A stretch of 64,000 nucleotides of DNA from Hymenobacter sp. UV11 (GCF_004684095.1 NZ_SRII01000002.1:434692-498691), one strand, 5' to 3'; shown: positions 40,962 to 50,684, numbered from the stretch's first letter. Notes: a model not told the origin generated them from the letters alone. A program made the numbers and translations.

Positions 40962-41042
40962 TAAAAGTTATGAATTAGGAGTTGGAAAAGGCAAGGTGCC
41001 TTGCTCTCAACTCCTATATTTTTAATTCATAACTCATAACTC
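40962..41042. repeat. AT-rich inverted repeat AGTTATGAATTAGGAGTT
   Basis: The left part, AAAAGTTATGAATTAGGAGT, faces the complementary right part around 41010-41040 (CAACTCCTATATTTTTAATT then CATAACT) with mismatches. It occupies the AraC/aldehyde dehydrogenase divergent region and could overlap regulatory sites. Confidence 0.75.
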
Positions 41043-41180
41043 TCCGATGAGGTGAGTAACGACTTACTAACGCAAGTTGCGGCAATTTCGACATTTTTTG
41101 CGACAATACCACATCTGTTAGAGTGGGGTAGAGAGCCACCTTTGTTCTGTTTCCCAATCTCTTAAAATTCCCACTCAACC

Positions 41181-42710
41181 ATGTCCGAAGTACTCGAAAA
41201 AGCCACTACTGTAGTGGCCCGCCCCAAGTTTAAGTCGCACTACGACAACTTCATCGGTGGTAAATGGGTAGCCCCGGTGAAGGGCCAGTATTTTGACAAC
41301 CCGTCGCCCATCGATGGCAAGGCGTTCTGCAAAGTAGCCCGCAGCACCAAGGAAGATATTGAGCTGGCCCTCGACGCCGCGCATGAAGCGTTTAAATCGT
41401 GGAGCAAGGCTTCGGCGGCTACGCGCAGCAGCGTGCTGCTGAAGATTGCCGACATCATGGAGGCCAACCTGCCGTACCTGGCAGCGGTCGAAACAGTCGA
41501 AAACGGCAAGGCTATCCGCGAAACGATGGCGGCCGACCTGCCCCTTTGTATCGACCACTTCCGCTACTTCGCGGGCGTTATTCGGGCCGAAGAAGGCTCG
41601 GCTACTGAGCTGAATGAGAATACGTTGTCGCTGGTGATTCAGGAGCCGCTAGGCGTAGTTGGCCAGATTATCCCCTGGAACTTCCCGCTGCTGATGGCTA
41701 CCTGGAAGCTGGCCCCGGCCATTGCATCCGGCTGCTGCGTGGTGATGAAGCCCGCCGAGCAAACGCCCGCCAGCATCATGGTCCTCATGGAGCTGATTCA
41801 GGATGTGGTGCCCGCCGGCGTCATCAACGTGGTGAATGGCTTCGGCCTGGAAGCCGGCAAGCCGCTGGCCAGCAACAAGCGCGTGCAGAAAGTGTCGTTT
41901 ACGGGCGAGACGACCACCGGCCGCCTCATCCTGCAATATGCCGCCGAGAATATCATTCCCGTGACGATGGAGCTGGGTGGCAAGTCGCCCAACATCTTCT
42001 GCAAGAGCGTAATGGACCACGACGATGACTTCCTCGACAAGTGCATCGAAGGGGCCGTGATGTTTGCGCTCAACCAAGGCGAAATCTGCACCTGCCCCTC
42101 GCGCCTGCTGGTGCACGAGGATATCTACGACGAGTTTATTGCCCGCGTCATCGAGCGCGTAAAGGCCATTAAGCTAGGCAACCCGATGGATACCGACACC
42201 ATGATGGGCGCGCAGGCCTCGAACGACCAGTTTGAGAAAATCCTGAGTTACCTCGAAATCGGCAAGGCCGAAGGCGCCGAAGTGCTGGTGGGCGGCGAGG
42301 CCTACCACCAGGAAGACGGCGCGCTGGCCGAGGGCTACTACATCCAGCCCACCATCTTCCGAGGCCACAACAAGATGCGGATTTTCCAGGAGGAAATCTT
42401 TGGCCCGGTGCTGTCGGTTACTACCTTCAAGGATAACGAAGAGGCGCTGGCCATTGCCAACGATACGCTCTACGGCCTCGGCGCCGGCCTCTGGAGCCGC
42501 GATGCCCATGAGCTATACCAGATGCCCCGCGCCATTCAGGCCGGCCGCGTGTGGGTCAACTGCTACCACGACTACCCAGCCGGCGCGCCATTTGGTGGCT
42601 ACAAGGCTTCAGGTTTTGGCCGCGAAAATCACAAGATGATGCTCAGCCACTACCGCCAGACCAAGAACATGCTCATCAGCTATAGCCAGCAGAAGCTGGG
42701 CTTCTTTTAG
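41181..42710 (+). CDS. Aldehyde dehydrogenase (ExaC/AcoD-like)
   Basis: 509 residues, NAD-dependent aldehyde oxidation. The catalytic Cys is in [14 protein letters not shown], the catalytic Glu in [13 protein letters not shown], and [10 protein letters not shown] and [11 protein letters not shown] form the cofactor region. Near-full-length similarity to acetaldehyde dehydrogenases of the ExaC/AcoD group is indicated by the C-terminal ending [17 protein letters not shown]779, its usual neighbour, follows two genes downstream. A divergent AraC regulator probably controls it. Confidence 0.94.
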   Translation: MSEVLEKATTVVARPKFKSHYDNFIGGKWVAPVKGQYFDNPSPIDGKAFCKVARSTKEDIELALDAAHEAFKSWSKASAATRSSVLLKIADIMEANLPYLAAVETVENGKAIRETMAADLPLCIDHFRYFAGVIRAEEGSATELNENTLSLVIQEPLGVVGQIIPWNFPLLMATWKLAPAIASGCCVVMKPAEQTPASIMVLMELIQDVVPAGVINVVNGFGLEAGKPLASNKRVQKVSFTGETTTGRLILQYAAENIIPVTMELGGKSPNIFCKSVMDHDDDFLDKCIEGAVMFALNQGEICTCPSRLLVHEDIYDEFIARVIERVKAIKLGNPMDTDTMMGAQASNDQFEKILSYLEIGKAEGAEVLVGGEAYHQEDGALAEGYYIQPTIFRGHNKMRIFQEEIFGPVLSVTTFKDNEEALAIANDTLYGLGAGLWSRDAHELYQMPRAIQAGRVWVNCYHDYPAGAPFGGYKASGFGRENHKMMLSHYRQTKNMLISYSQQKLGFF

Positions 42711-42728
42711 GGGGTAGGGAGTATGTTT

Positions 42729-42778
42729 CGTTGCCTCTGGCCTAGCGCAGTACGCTCTGCACCAGGCCGGAGGCAACG
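42729..42778 (+). terminator. Hairpin after the aldehyde dehydrogenase gene
   Basis: Arms 42729-42743 (CGTTGCCTCTGGCCT) and 42764-42778 are complementary with one mismatch. There is no clear U-tract, so termination is only probable. Confidence 0.5.
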
Positions 42779-42835
42779 TTGCGTTGCAACCTTTGGCCCG
42801 CGGGCGGCGTCTAGTGAGAACCAATCATTACCGCT

Positions 42836-43240
42836 ATGAGAAGCTTATGGTGCGCCACTGCTTGGCTGGGAGCTACTGCCCTGAGCCACGCCCAGGTTTT
42901 ACCCGTACCCAATGCCCGCAATCTCGATTGGGTACTGGATAAAACTACGCTGGGCACCCGCCCCAGTCGCCCCGACTCGCTGCCCGGCGGCCGCGACCAG
43001 ATGCCCATTGTGGACCCCAATCGCCAGGGTGGGGTAGCGGCCATGCCCAATGCCCTAGCCAAGAGTATCACGGGTAGCGGCAATTACCACCAGTATTGGG
43101 ATGCCGCCCGCAAACTCAACTATGAGTGGCAGTCGCGCCTCGGTCAGCTCGCCCCCGATAGTCTTGTGACGGTGAAGCAGCAGGATACCGGCGCAACTTT
43201 CACGTACCGCCGGGCCGCCCGGCAGTGGAAAGCGCGGTAA
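42836..43240 (+). CDS. Secreted hypothetical protein
   Basis: 134 residues with a signal peptide (LWCATAWLGATALSHA, cut before QVLPVP). The mature part is Pro/Asp/Arg-rich (TRPSRPDSLPGGRDQMPIVD) with no known domain. It lies between the aldehyde dehydrogenase gene and DUF779, on the same strand. It may be an exported helper or an unrelated insertion; function unknown. Confidence 0.65.
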   Translation: MRSLWCATAWLGATALSHAQVLPVPNARNLDWVLDKTTLGTRPSRPDSLPGGRDQMPIVDPNRQGGVAAMPNALAKSITGSGNYHQYWDAARKLNYEWQSRLGQLAPDSLVTVKQQDTGATFTYRRAARQWKAR

Positions 43241-43279
43241 GCTCCTACCTCCAACTAACCGCTTAATCGCTACCTACCC

Positions 43280-43666
43280 ATGCCTACCCCCCGCGTACTG
43301 GCCACCCAAGCCGCCGAAGCCACCATTGACTTGCTCCGGGATGAGCACGGCCCGCTCATGTTTCACCAAAGTGGCGGCTGCTGCGATGGCTCGTCGCCGA
43401 TGTGCTTCCAGAAAGGCGAGTTTCGGGTGGGCGGCAGTGATGTGTGGCTGGGCCAGATTCACGGCTGCGACTTCTTTATGAGTGCCAGCCAGTTTGAATA
43501 CTGGCAGCATACGCAGCTCACCATCGACGTAACGAAGGGCCGGGGCGCCAGCTTTTCACTGGAAATTCCGCTGGGCGTGCGGTTTCTTATCCGCTCGCGG
43601 CTCTTCACCGAAGCCGAGTCCAAGGATATGGCCCCCGTACTGGATGGGGAAGAGTATCCGCATTAA
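43280..43666 (+). CDS. DUF779 family protein
   Basis: 128 residues. The Cys cluster GGCCDGSSPMC (about residues 33-43), then GGSDVWLGQIHGCDFFMSAS and GRGASFSLEIPLGVRFLI are the DUF779 pattern. The family nearly always lies beside acetaldehyde dehydrogenase genes, as here, and is presumed to assist that pathway; the biochemical function is not established. The cysteines could bind metal. A strong terminator follows. Confidence 0.88.
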   Translation: MPTPRVLATQAAEATIDLLRDEHGPLMFHQSGGCCDGSSPMCFQKGEFRVGGSDVWLGQIHGCDFFMSASQFEYWQHTQLTIDVTKGRGASFSLEIPLGVRFLIRSRLFTEAESKDMAPVLDGEEYPH

Positions 43667-43723
43667 AGAAAAAACTGGCCTATTGCTGTGGCTAACTACA
43701 GTTTGATAACCAGATACTTAGTC

Positions 43724-43767
43724 AATAAAAAAGCGGTCCCTGAAATTTCAGGGACCGCTTTTTTATT
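43724..43767. terminator. Bidirectional terminator, perfect 44-bp palindrome
   Basis: Two 22-bp arms meet without a loop at 43745/43746 (core GCGGTCCCTGAAATTTCAGG), with A6 and T6 flanks. It ends both the DUF779 gene and the nuo operon. Confidence 0.93.
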
Positions 43768-43780
43768 GGAAGAAGCTTCT

Positions 43781-44287
43781 TTAAAAATTCCGTTCGCCCG
43801 TTTCACGCTTACCCAGCATAACGGAGCCCACCATGGCGGCGAGCAACAGGATAGAGGCCAGTTCGAAGGGTAGGGAGTATTGCTTGAACAGCACCATACC
43901 CAGCCGGTCTACCATGCCCACCTGCGAATCGAATGTAGCGGGGTCGTAGCCCACGGGCTGCACGTTGTGCAAGGCGGCTACCATAATGAGCAGCAGCGAG
44001 CCGCCGGCAATAGTAGCGGCAATCTGGGCCAGCGCGGGCTTATGCGGCTCCGTATCCTCGTTGAGATTCAGGAACATAATCACGAACAGGAACAGAACCA
44101 TGATGGCACCGGCGTACACGATAATGTTCACGGCGGCCAAGAACTGCGCGTTCAGCATCAGGTAGTGAGCCGATAGCGTGAAGAACGTGAGGATAAGGAA
44201 CAGCACGCTGTGCACCGGGTTTTTGGCCAGCACCACGCCCAGCGCACTCAGCAGGGCTACAAACGACAGGAAGAGAAAAAGGGACAT
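43781..44287 (-). CDS. nuoJ: NADH-quinone oxidoreductase subunit J
   Basis: 168-residue membrane subunit with five hydrophobic segments (LFLSFVALLSALGVVLAKNP, VHSVLFLILTFFTLSAHYLM, FLAAVNIIVYAGAIMVLFLF, IAATIAGGSLLLIMVAAL, ELASILLLAAMVGSVMLGKR). VYAGAIMVLFLFVIMFLN is the typical signature. It is the last nuo gene here; nuoK, L, M and N do not follow. A degenerate GTCAT-type repeat separates it from nuoI, and a palindromic terminator follows the stop. Confidence 0.95.
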   Translation of the reverse strand: MSLFLFLSFVALLSALGVVLAKNPVHSVLFLILTFFTLSAHYLMLNAQFLAAVNIIVYAGAIMVLFLFVIMFLNLNEDTEPHKPALAQIAATIAGGSLLLIMVAALHNVQPVGYDPATFDSQVGMVDRLGMVLFKQYSLPFELASILLLAAMVGSVMLGKRETGERNF

Positions 44288-44295
44288 AAGTAGGT

Positions 44296-44400
44296 GTCAG
44301 GCTGAGCTTGCGAAGCATTATATCATGCTTGCCGCGCGCGGAGAATAAGTAGTGCTGACGAGAGCAGCCGTGATAATCTGCTTCCTTCGTCGAGAGGGCA
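44296..44400. repeat. Degenerate GTCAT-family inverted repeat inside the nuo operon
   Basis: The left part, GTCAGGCTGAGCTTGCGAAG, faces a right part ending in GATAATCTGCTTCCTTCGTC. Complementarity is partial. It lies between nuoI and nuoJ and is related to the copies at 2371 and 50566. Confidence 0.65.
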
Positions 44401-44414
44401 GCAGGGAGTAGGGA

Positions 44415-44999
44415 TTACGCCGACTGCATCTGGCCGCGCAGCTTTTCAGCTTGCTCAGGCGTGAGCTGGATGCCGCGCTTCGAGCGGTTATCCGGCGCCA
44501 CAGGCTCTACAAGCCGGTCTTTGCCGTAAATAAACTCGTCGCGCTCGTAGCGCGGCGGCGCCATCTTATCAGCCTGCAGATAAACAGCTGCCTTCGGGCA
44601 AGCCTCTTCGCAGAGGCCGCAGAAGATGCAGCGCAACATATTGATTTCGTAGCTAACGGCATACTTCTCCTCGCGGTACAGATTCTGCTCGCCCTTCTTG
44701 CGCTCGCCGGCCACCATCGTAATGGCTTCGGCGGGGCAAGCCACGGCGCACAGGCCGCAGGCCGTGCAGCGCTCACGGCCTTGCTCATCGCGCTTCAGCA
44801 CATGCAGACCTCGGAAAACGGGCGAAAACGGGCGCGTCTCCTCGGGGTAGCGAATGGTAATCTGCTTCTTGGTGGCAGCCCGAAAAAAGTGCTGCATCGT
44901 AATGGTGAGCCCCTGGAAAATCGCCGGTAGGTAAGCCCGCTCGGCGAGCGTCATGGGCTTCTTTTCCAGTTTCTTAGCGCGGTTGCTTAGCGATTGCAT
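44415..44999 (-). CDS. nuoI: NADH-quinone oxidoreductase subunit I
   Basis: 194 residues. Two ferredoxin-type [4Fe-4S] motifs, CTACGLCAVACPAEAI and CIFCGLCEEACPKAAV, carry electrons toward quinone in the peripheral arm of complex I. A shared stretch QHFFRAATKKQITIRYPEE precedes them. Part of the nuo operon, 46 bp after nuoH. Confidence 0.96.
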   Translation of the reverse strand: MQSLSNRAKKLEKKPMTLAERAYLPAIFQGLTITMQHFFRAATKKQITIRYPEETRPFSPVFRGLHVLKRDEQGRERCTACGLCAVACPAEAITMVAGERKKGEQNLYREEKYAVSYEINMLRCIFCGLCEEACPKAAVYLQADKMAPPRYERDEFIYGKDRLVEPVAPDNRSKRGIQLTPEQAEKLRGQMQSA

Positions 45000-45045
45000 A
45001 AGTTCAGATAAGTAGAGGGGGGTAGGGAAGGCACCAAGGCACCAC

Positions 45046-46143
45046 TTACCACCAATGCTTGATTTCCGGGATGATGCCCGTGGTAATGAGACCGCCGGTA
45101 AGCAGAATATTGAAGATAGCCAGCGGGATGAGAATCGTCCAGCCCAGGCGCATCAGCTGGTCGTAGCGGAAGCGCGGCAGCGTCCAGCGCACCCACATGA
45201 AGAAGAAAATGAAGGCGAAGATTTTCGCAAAAACACTCACTACCCCCAGAATAGCCACGATGTTCTGCGCTGCATCCAGCGACAAGCCCTGCGACGAAGA
45301 CAACCAGCCACGCAGCTCGTATTGGAACGGGAAGTTGAAGCCCCCGAAATAAATAACGCTCATCACGGCCGAAGCCACGAATACGTTTACGTACTCGGCA
45401 AACAGGTACAGGCCCATTTTCATCGAGCTATACTCGGTGTGGTAGCCGCCTACCAGCTCAGTTTCGCACTCGGGCAGGTCAAAAGGCGTGCGGTTGGTTT
45501 CGGCAAAGGCGCACACTATGAAGATAATGAAGCCCAGCGGCTGCTTCACAATGTTCCAGAACTGCCACTCGCCGGGCACCGACTGCTGCAACGTGATGTC
45601 GCGCAGCGATAGTGAGCCTGACATCATTAACACCGCAATCAGGGCTAGGCCCATTGCCAGCTCGTAGCTAATGTTCTGAGAAGCAGCACGAATGGCGCCC
45701 AGCAGCGAAAACTTATTGTTCGAAGCCCAGCCGCCAATCATAATACCGTATACGCCCAGCGACACGATACCGAACACGTAAAGCATCCCTACGTTGATTT
45801 CAATACCCTGCAAATGCACAATGGTGGTCCCAAATTTCAGGAAGCTACCAAATGGAATAACCGCCGACGACATCAACGCCGTTATCATCGCCAGGCAAGG
45901 CCCGAAGATGAACAGCGCCTTATTGGCCCCACTAGGGAAAAATTCCTCCTTGGTAAACAGTTTCACAGCGTCGGCCAGCGGCTGCGCCAAACCGAACGGA
46001 CCCGCGCGGTCGGGCCCTACCCGGTCTTGCAGGAAAGCCGCGATAACGCGCTCAGCATACGTACAATAGGTAGCGATTAGCAGCGAAACGCCAAAAACTA
46101 CTAGAATAACCAAGCCTTGCCAGCCTAAAGATTCAAGAGACAT
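45046..46143 (-). CDS. nuoH: NADH-quinone oxidoreductase subunit H
   Basis: 365-residue membrane subunit forming part of the quinone chamber. About eight helices; the conserved loop EVRG-like segment reads DRVGPDRAGPFGLAQPLADA. The Glu-rich loop AETNRTPFDLPECETELVGG is diagnostic. Part of the nuo operon between nuoG and nuoI. Confidence 0.97.
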   Translation of the reverse strand: MSLESLGWQGLVILVVFGVSLLIATYCTYAERVIAAFLQDRVGPDRAGPFGLAQPLADAVKLFTKEEFFPSGANKALFIFGPCLAMITALMSSAVIPFGSFLKFGTTIVHLQGIEINVGMLYVFGIVSLGVYGIMIGGWASNNKFSLLGAIRAASQNISYELAMGLALIAVLMMSGSLSLRDITLQQSVPGEWQFWNIVKQPLGFIIFIVCAFAETNRTPFDLPECETELVGGYHTEYSSMKMGLYLFAEYVNVFVASAVMSVIYFGGFNFPFQYELRGWLSSSQGLSLDAAQNIVAILGVVSVFAKIFAFIFFFMWVRWTLPRFRYDQLMRLGWTILIPLAIFNILLTGGLITTGIIPEIKHWW

Positions 46144-46210
46144 AAGGAATAAGTGTTAGCCATGCTACATCTGGCGTCCGCCCGCGAAGCATCACAAAAA
46201 TCGGGAGTAA

Positions 46211-47236
46211 TTAGAAAGAGGTGCCGTTGGGGCCACCTAGCTTCAGGGGTGGGTTTTTCTCCAGCTCGCGTACGGTGCTTTCGGGTAGGTCAGCAATTAC
46301 TTGCGGGTTGATAACCGGCAGTTCATAGTGGTTTTGCGCAATAACGGAAGACCGGTCGATATGGGCCGGGCCCTCGATAATCCAGTCAGCCGTTTCCTTC
46401 TTTTCGAAGCGGCATTCGTTGCAAATCCACTCTTTTACTTCGCCATACTCGTCCTTGCGGGCAGTTACGCGCAGCACGTCCTTGCCTTTGTACCAAAGCG
46501 TTACGTGGCCGTTGCACTTCTCGTGGCTGCATTCACGGTGGGCATTTACCGGCTTGGTAAACCACACGCGCTGCTTGAAGCGAAAGGTCTTATCGGTGAG
46601 CGCACCCACCGGGCACACGTCAATAACGTTGCCGCTGAAGTCGTTCGAAATCGTATTCTCGATGTAGGTGCCGATTTCGGAAGCATCGCCGCGGCCCAGC
46701 ACACCGTGCACGCGGGCATCAGTGAGTTGGTCGGCGGTATACACGCAGCGGTAGCATAGAATGCACCGCGTCATATGTAATTGAATGTATGGCCCGATGT
46801 CGATTTTTTCGAACGTACGGCGCTCTTCTTCGTAGCGCGTCGTGCTCACGCCATGCTCAAAAGCAAAGTTTTGCAAGTCGCACTCGCCGGCTTGGTCACA
46901 CACCGGGCAATCGAGCGGGTGGTTGATGAGAAGCATCTCTACTATGCCCTTGCGCACGTCGAGAACCTGCTGACTGGTCGTGTTTTCGACTACCATGCCA
47001 TCCTGCACCGGCGTGATGCACGACGCCACCAGCTTGGGCATGGGGCGCGGGTCTTTAGTCGAGCCGGCCGCCACCCGTACCAGGCAGGCGCGGCACTTGC
47101 CGCCGCTGCCTTTCAGGGGCGTATAGTAGCACATGGCGGGCGGCACTACCCCCCCCCCAATTTTGCGGGCCGCGTTGAGAATAGTGGTGCCATCGGGCAC
47201 TTCCACCTCAATTCCGTCGAACGTTATTTTAGCCAT
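46211..47236 (-). CDS. nuoG: NADH-quinone oxidoreductase subunit G, short form
   Basis: 341 residues. An N-terminal [2Fe-2S] ferredoxin fold (CYYTPLKGSGGKCRACLVRV) is followed by the His-Cys [4Fe-4S] motif HPLDCPVCDQAGECDLQ, then CILCYRCVYTADQ and DVCPVGALTDKTF, and a last CxxC pair (ECSHEKCNG, CNECRF). The large molybdopterin-oxidoreductase-like domain of E. coli NuoG (about 900 residues) is missing. The stop is followed by normal spacing to nuoH, so this looks like a short lineage form rather than a broken gene. Confidence 0.93.
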   Translation of the reverse strand: MAKITFDGIEVEVPDGTTILNAARKIGGGVVPPAMCYYTPLKGSGGKCRACLVRVAAGSTKDPRPMPKLVASCITPVQDGMVVENTTSQQVLDVRKGIVEMLLINHPLDCPVCDQAGECDLQNFAFEHGVSTTRYEEERRTFEKIDIGPYIQLHMTRCILCYRCVYTADQLTDARVHGVLGRGDASEIGTYIENTISNDFSGNVIDVCPVGALTDKTFRFKQRVWFTKPVNAHRECSHEKCNGHVTLWYKGKDVLRVTARKDEYGEVKEWICNECRFEKKETADWIIEGPAHIDRSSVIAQNHYELPVINPQVIADLPESTVRELEKNPPLKLGGPNGTSF

Positions 47237-47273
47237 TAGTGCAGGAATTACTGGAATCGAGCCAGTGGTATGT

Positions 47274-47317
47274 CACGCAGTGTTTCGCAGTGTTATACGC
47301 AGTGTTTCGCAGTATTC
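47274..47317. repeat. Two-unit direct repeat GCAGTGTTTCGCAGT
   Basis: The string ACGCAGTGTTTCGCAGTGTT is followed directly by ATACGCAGTGTTTCGCAGTA, a 22-bp tandem duplication with a sub-repeat. It lies in the gap between nuoF and nuoG and is followed by an AT-rich GATAATTGTTGATTGATAAT string at 47318-47345. Confidence 0.85.
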
Positions 47318-47343
47318 TGATAATTGTTGATTGATAATTGAAA

Positions 47344-48681
47344 TTACGCCAGCACCAGGTTGCCACGATATACCGCACCGGGTTGGGTAGCCTCTTTGGG
47401 GTGCGTAACGTGCCACTCAAACTCATCGCGGAAGTGGCGCACAGCCGCCGCTACCGGCCAGGCCGCAGCTTCGCCGAGTGGGCAAATGGTGTTACCTTCA
47501 ATCTGCTTGGCCACGCTCACAATCAGGTCGATGTCGTGCATCGAGCCGTGACCGTGCTCCAGGCGGTGCAGCACTTTTTCGAGCCAGCCGGTGCCTTCGC
47601 GGCAGGGCGAGCACTGTCCACAGCTCTCGTGATGGTAAAAGCGTGAGAAGTTCCAGGTATTCTTCACGATGCACGTCGTTTCGTCCATCGCGATAAAGCC
47701 ACCCGAACCGAGCATAGTACCCGTCACAAAGCCGCCATCGCTCAGCGACTCGTACGTCATCAGCCGCGGCTCACCAGCGGCAGTCTTGAGAATCAATTCC
47801 TTCGGTAGAATCGGCACCGATGAGCCACCGGCCACTACAGCTTTCAGCTCGCGGCCTTTCCAGATACCGCCGCAGTACTCATCGGAGTAGATGAACTCCT
47901 CCACCGGCACGCCTAGCTCCAGCTCATAGATGCCAGGCTTGTTGAGGTGGCCGCAGGCTGAGAACAGCTTGGTACCCGTGCTTTTTCCTACCCCTATCTT
48001 GGCGTACTCATCGCCGCCCATGTTCAGGATGGGCACGACAGTGGCAATGCTCTCCACGTTATTTACTACCGTTGGACGGGCATACAAGCCCTGCACGGCC
48101 GGAAACGGCGGCTTATTGCGCGGGTTGCCACGCTTGCCTTCCAGCGATTCAAGCAGTGCAGTTTCCTCACCGCAGATGTAGGCTCCACCGCCCGGATGCA
48201 CGTGCAAATCAAGCGAATAGCCCGAGCCCTGGATGTTTTCACCCAAAAAACCCGCAGCATACGCCTCGGCAATAGCCTTCTCCAAAATGCGTAGCACGTA
48301 CAAAAGCTCGCCGCGAATGTAGATGTAGCTGGTGCGCGCACCCAAGGCGTAGCTGCCCGCAATCATGCCCTCAATGAGCAGGTGCGGCAGCTTCGCCATC
48401 AGGTAGCGGTCTTTGAAAGTACCCGGCTCCGACTCGTCGGCGTTGCACACGAGGTAGCGCGGCACGCCCTCCGGCTTGGCCAGAAAGCTCCACTTGAGGC
48501 CGGTAGGGAAGCCCGCGCCGCCGCGCCCGCGCAGGCCCGACTTCTTCACTTCTTCCACCACTTCCTCGGGCGTCATTTTCAGCGCCTTTTCCACGGCGCG
48601 GTAGCCGCCATGCTTGCGGTAAACGGCGAAGGTTTCGATGCCTTCAACGTTGACGTGTTCGGTTAATAGCTTGCGTCCCAT
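47344..48681 (-). CDS. nuoF: NADH-quinone oxidoreductase subunit F
   Basis: 445-residue NADH- and FMN-binding subunit. The NADH/FMN glycine-rich segment is GLRGRGGAGFPTGLKWSF, followed by YLVCNADESEPGTFKDRYLM. The [4Fe-4S] motif is ESCGQCSPCREGTGWL plus a later Cys in NTICPLGEAAAWP. It starts 20 bp after nuoE. Confidence 0.97.
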   Translation of the reverse strand: MGRKLLTEHVNVEGIETFAVYRKHGGYRAVEKALKMTPEEVVEEVKKSGLRGRGGAGFPTGLKWSFLAKPEGVPRYLVCNADESEPGTFKDRYLMAKLPHLLIEGMIAGSYALGARTSYIYIRGELLYVLRILEKAIAEAYAAGFLGENIQGSGYSLDLHVHPGGGAYICGEETALLESLEGKRGNPRNKPPFPAVQGLYARPTVVNNVESIATVVPILNMGGDEYAKIGVGKSTGTKLFSACGHLNKPGIYELELGVPVEEFIYSDEYCGGIWKGRELKAVVAGGSSVPILPKELILKTAAGEPRLMTYESLSDGGFVTGTMLGSGGFIAMDETTCIVKNTWNFSRFYHHESCGQCSPCREGTGWLEKVLHRLEHGHGSMHDIDLIVSVAKQIEGNTICPLGEAAAWPVAAAVRHFRDEFEWHVTHPKEATQPGAVYRGNLVLA

Positions 48682-48701
48682 AGTGCTCTACTAGTTAACT
48701 A

Positions 48702-49271
48702 TCAGTTGTTTTGCAGCGAATTCGGCAGGTTGCCCTCCCAAGGCAAAATGGGCCGGTGCACCAAGCCTTTCAGCTCGCTAAGCATGGCTTGCACATTTTC
48801 CTCCGTGTCGAGCGACTCATAGTACTTCTCGCGCACCTGCACCACCGGGGCAAAGCCACAAGCGGCCAGGCATTCCACTTCCTTCAAAGTGAAGTGGCCG
48901 TCGGGAGACGTTTGTCCCACTTTCGCGCCGGTTATGCGCTCCAGGTGGGCGGTTAGCTCATCGGAGCCGCGCAACATGCAGGGGCCGGTACGGCAGATTT
49001 CGAGCACGTGCTTACCCACTGGCTTGAGGTTGAACATGGTGTAGAACGTACTCACCTCATACACCTCAATCGGCGCTAGGCCCAGGGTTTCAGCTACCAG
49101 GTCCTGCACCTCGGGGCTTACCCAGCCACCAAACTCGGCCTGCGCGATGTGCAGCACGGGCAGCAGCGTCGATTTCTTGCGTTCGTCGGGGTAGTGCGTC
49201 AGCAGGCGCTTGATTTCGGCTTGCGCAGCGGGCGAAAAAGCAGGTTTGGCAGTGGGGGTAGTCGGCTCCAT
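48702..49271 (-). CDS. nuoE: NADH-quinone oxidoreductase subunit E
   Basis: 189-residue [2Fe-2S] subunit. Cluster ligands are in CRTGPCMLRGSDE and CLAACGFAPVVQV. The thioredoxin-like fold begins after AEIKRLLTHYPDERKKSTLL. I use the ATG at 49269-49271; a TTG five codons upstream is less likely. It is 22 bp after nuoD. Confidence 0.95.
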   Translation of the reverse strand: MEPTTPTAKPAFSPAAQAEIKRLLTHYPDERKKSTLLPVLHIAQAEFGGWVSPEVQDLVAETLGLAPIEVYEVSTFYTMFNLKPVGKHVLEICRTGPCMLRGSDELTAHLERITGAKVGQTSPDGHFTLKEVECLAACGFAPVVQVREKYYESLDTEENVQAMLSELKGLVHRPILPWEGNLPNSLQNN

Positions 49272-49293
49272 ATCAAGTACTTTCAACTAAAAA

Positions 49294-50556
49294 CTAGGCG
49301 TCCAGCTCGCCAGCAATCACGTTCATCGACGACAAAATCACGATGGCATCCGAAAGGCTCGTGCCTACTACCATCTCCGAATAGGCCTGGTAGTAGATAA
49401 AGCACGGCCGGCGGAAGTGCAGGCGGTAGGGCGTGCGCCCGCCGTCCGAAACCAGGTAGAAACCCAACTCACCATTGCCGCCTTCCACCGATTGGTACAC
49501 TTCACCTACCGGGGCGTCAATCTCACCCATGATAATCTTGAAGTGATAAATCAGGGCCTCCATGTTTTTGTACACGGCTTCCTTGGCGGGCAGGTAATAG
49601 TGCGGCGCATCGGCGTGGAAAGGGCCGTCGGGCAGCCGGTCAAGTGCCTGATTGATAATGCGCAGGCTCTGCCATATTTCCTCGTTGCGCACCAGGAAGC
49701 GGTCGTACGTGTCGCCATTGGTGCCCACCGGAATATCAAACTCGAAGTCTTCGTAGGAAGAGTAAGGGTTCATCACCCGCACATCGTAATCGACGCCCGC
49801 CGCTCGCAGGTTGGGGCCAGTGAAGCCATAGTTCAACGCCTTTTCCGCCGTAATCGGGCCCACGTTCACCACGCGGTCCATAAAGATGCGGTTGCGGTTG
49901 AACATGGTTTCAAACTCCTTCATCACGGCCGGAAATTCCTTCAGCCAAGTGCGGAGCTTCTCAATAGCCACGGGTGAAAAATCACGCTCCATACCGCCTA
50001 CCCGCCCCATGTTGGTGGTCAGGCGCGAGCCGCAGACTTCCTCGTAAATTTCGTAAATCTTTTCGCGCTCCTGAAACACGTACAGGAAGCCGGTGAAGGC
50101 TCCCGTATCCACGCCGAGGATGGAATTGCAGATGAGGTGGTCGGCAATGCGGGCCAACTCCATCATAATCACGCGCATATACTGCGCACGCTTGGGTACC
50201 GTAATGCCGAGCAGCTTCTCTACCGTCAAGTGCCAGCCCATGTTGTTGATGGGCGACGAGCAGTAGTTCATGCGGTCGGTGAGCGGCGTAATCTGGTAGA
50301 ACGGCCGCCGCTCCGCAATTTTCTCAAACGCACGGTGGATGTAGCCGATAGTCGGCACACCCGAGATAATGCGCTCGCCATCCATTTGCAGGATGTTCTG
50401 AAAAATACCGTGCGTGGCGGGGTGCGTCGGCCCTAGGTTGAGGGTCGTCAGCTCCTGCGAGAAGTCGTTCAGGGTCGGCACGAGCTGGCCGCCCTGCTGC
50501 TCCTGCGCTTCTTCTACTATTTTGTGGGTGCCTGCCAGGGCGTCGTTTACTGCCAT
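49294..50556 (-). CDS. nuoD: NADH-quinone oxidoreductase subunit D
   Basis: 420 residues, the quinone-binding peripheral subunit descended from NiFe-hydrogenase large subunits. LNLGPTHPATHGIFQNILQM and the ERRPFYQITPLTDRMNYCSS stretch are typical, as is the C-terminal VVGTSLSDAIVILSSMNVIA. NuoC and NuoD are separate genes here. The ATG at 50554-50556 (MAVNDALAGTH) is preferred over a start inside the adjoining inverted repeat. Confidence 0.97.
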   Translation of the reverse strand: MAVNDALAGTHKIVEEAQEQQGGQLVPTLNDFSQELTTLNLGPTHPATHGIFQNILQMDGERIISGVPTIGYIHRAFEKIAERRPFYQITPLTDRMNYCSSPINNMGWHLTVEKLLGITVPKRAQYMRVIMMELARIADHLICNSILGVDTGAFTGFLYVFQEREKIYEIYEEVCGSRLTTNMGRVGGMERDFSPVAIEKLRTWLKEFPAVMKEFETMFNRNRIFMDRVVNVGPITAEKALNYGFTGPNLRAAGVDYDVRVMNPYSSYEDFEFDIPVGTNGDTYDRFLVRNEEIWQSLRIINQALDRLPDGPFHADAPHYYLPAKEAVYKNMEALIYHFKIIMGEIDAPVGEVYQSVEGGNGELGFYLVSDGGRTPYRLHFRRPCFIYYQAYSEMVVGTSLSDAIVILSSMNVIAGELDA

Positions 50557-50565
50557 TATAAAATT

Positions 50566-50672
50566 GTCATCCTGAGCACAGCGAAGGACCTTATCACATC
50601 CGCGCCGCAAGGGTGTAGTAACTAACTCTGGCGAAGACAGCCGGGATAAGATGCGCTCTTCGTCAGCATGAC
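50566..50672. repeat. GTCAT-family inverted repeat between nuoC and nuoD
   Basis: The left arm, GTCATCCTGAGCACAGCGAA followed by GGACCTTATCA, pairs imperfectly with GGGATAAGATGCGCTCTTCG followed by TCAGCATGAC (50643-50672). Confidence 0.85.
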
Positions 50673-50684
50673 ACTTTGTATGTG

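Noticed and set aside
46211..47236. NuoG as a truncated pseudogene
   Set aside because: Cluster motifs are intact and spacing to neighbours is normal; a short form without the molybdopterin domain is more likely.
47274..47317. Possible CRISPR-like repeats
   Set aside because: Only two adjacent units without spacers; a tandem duplication.
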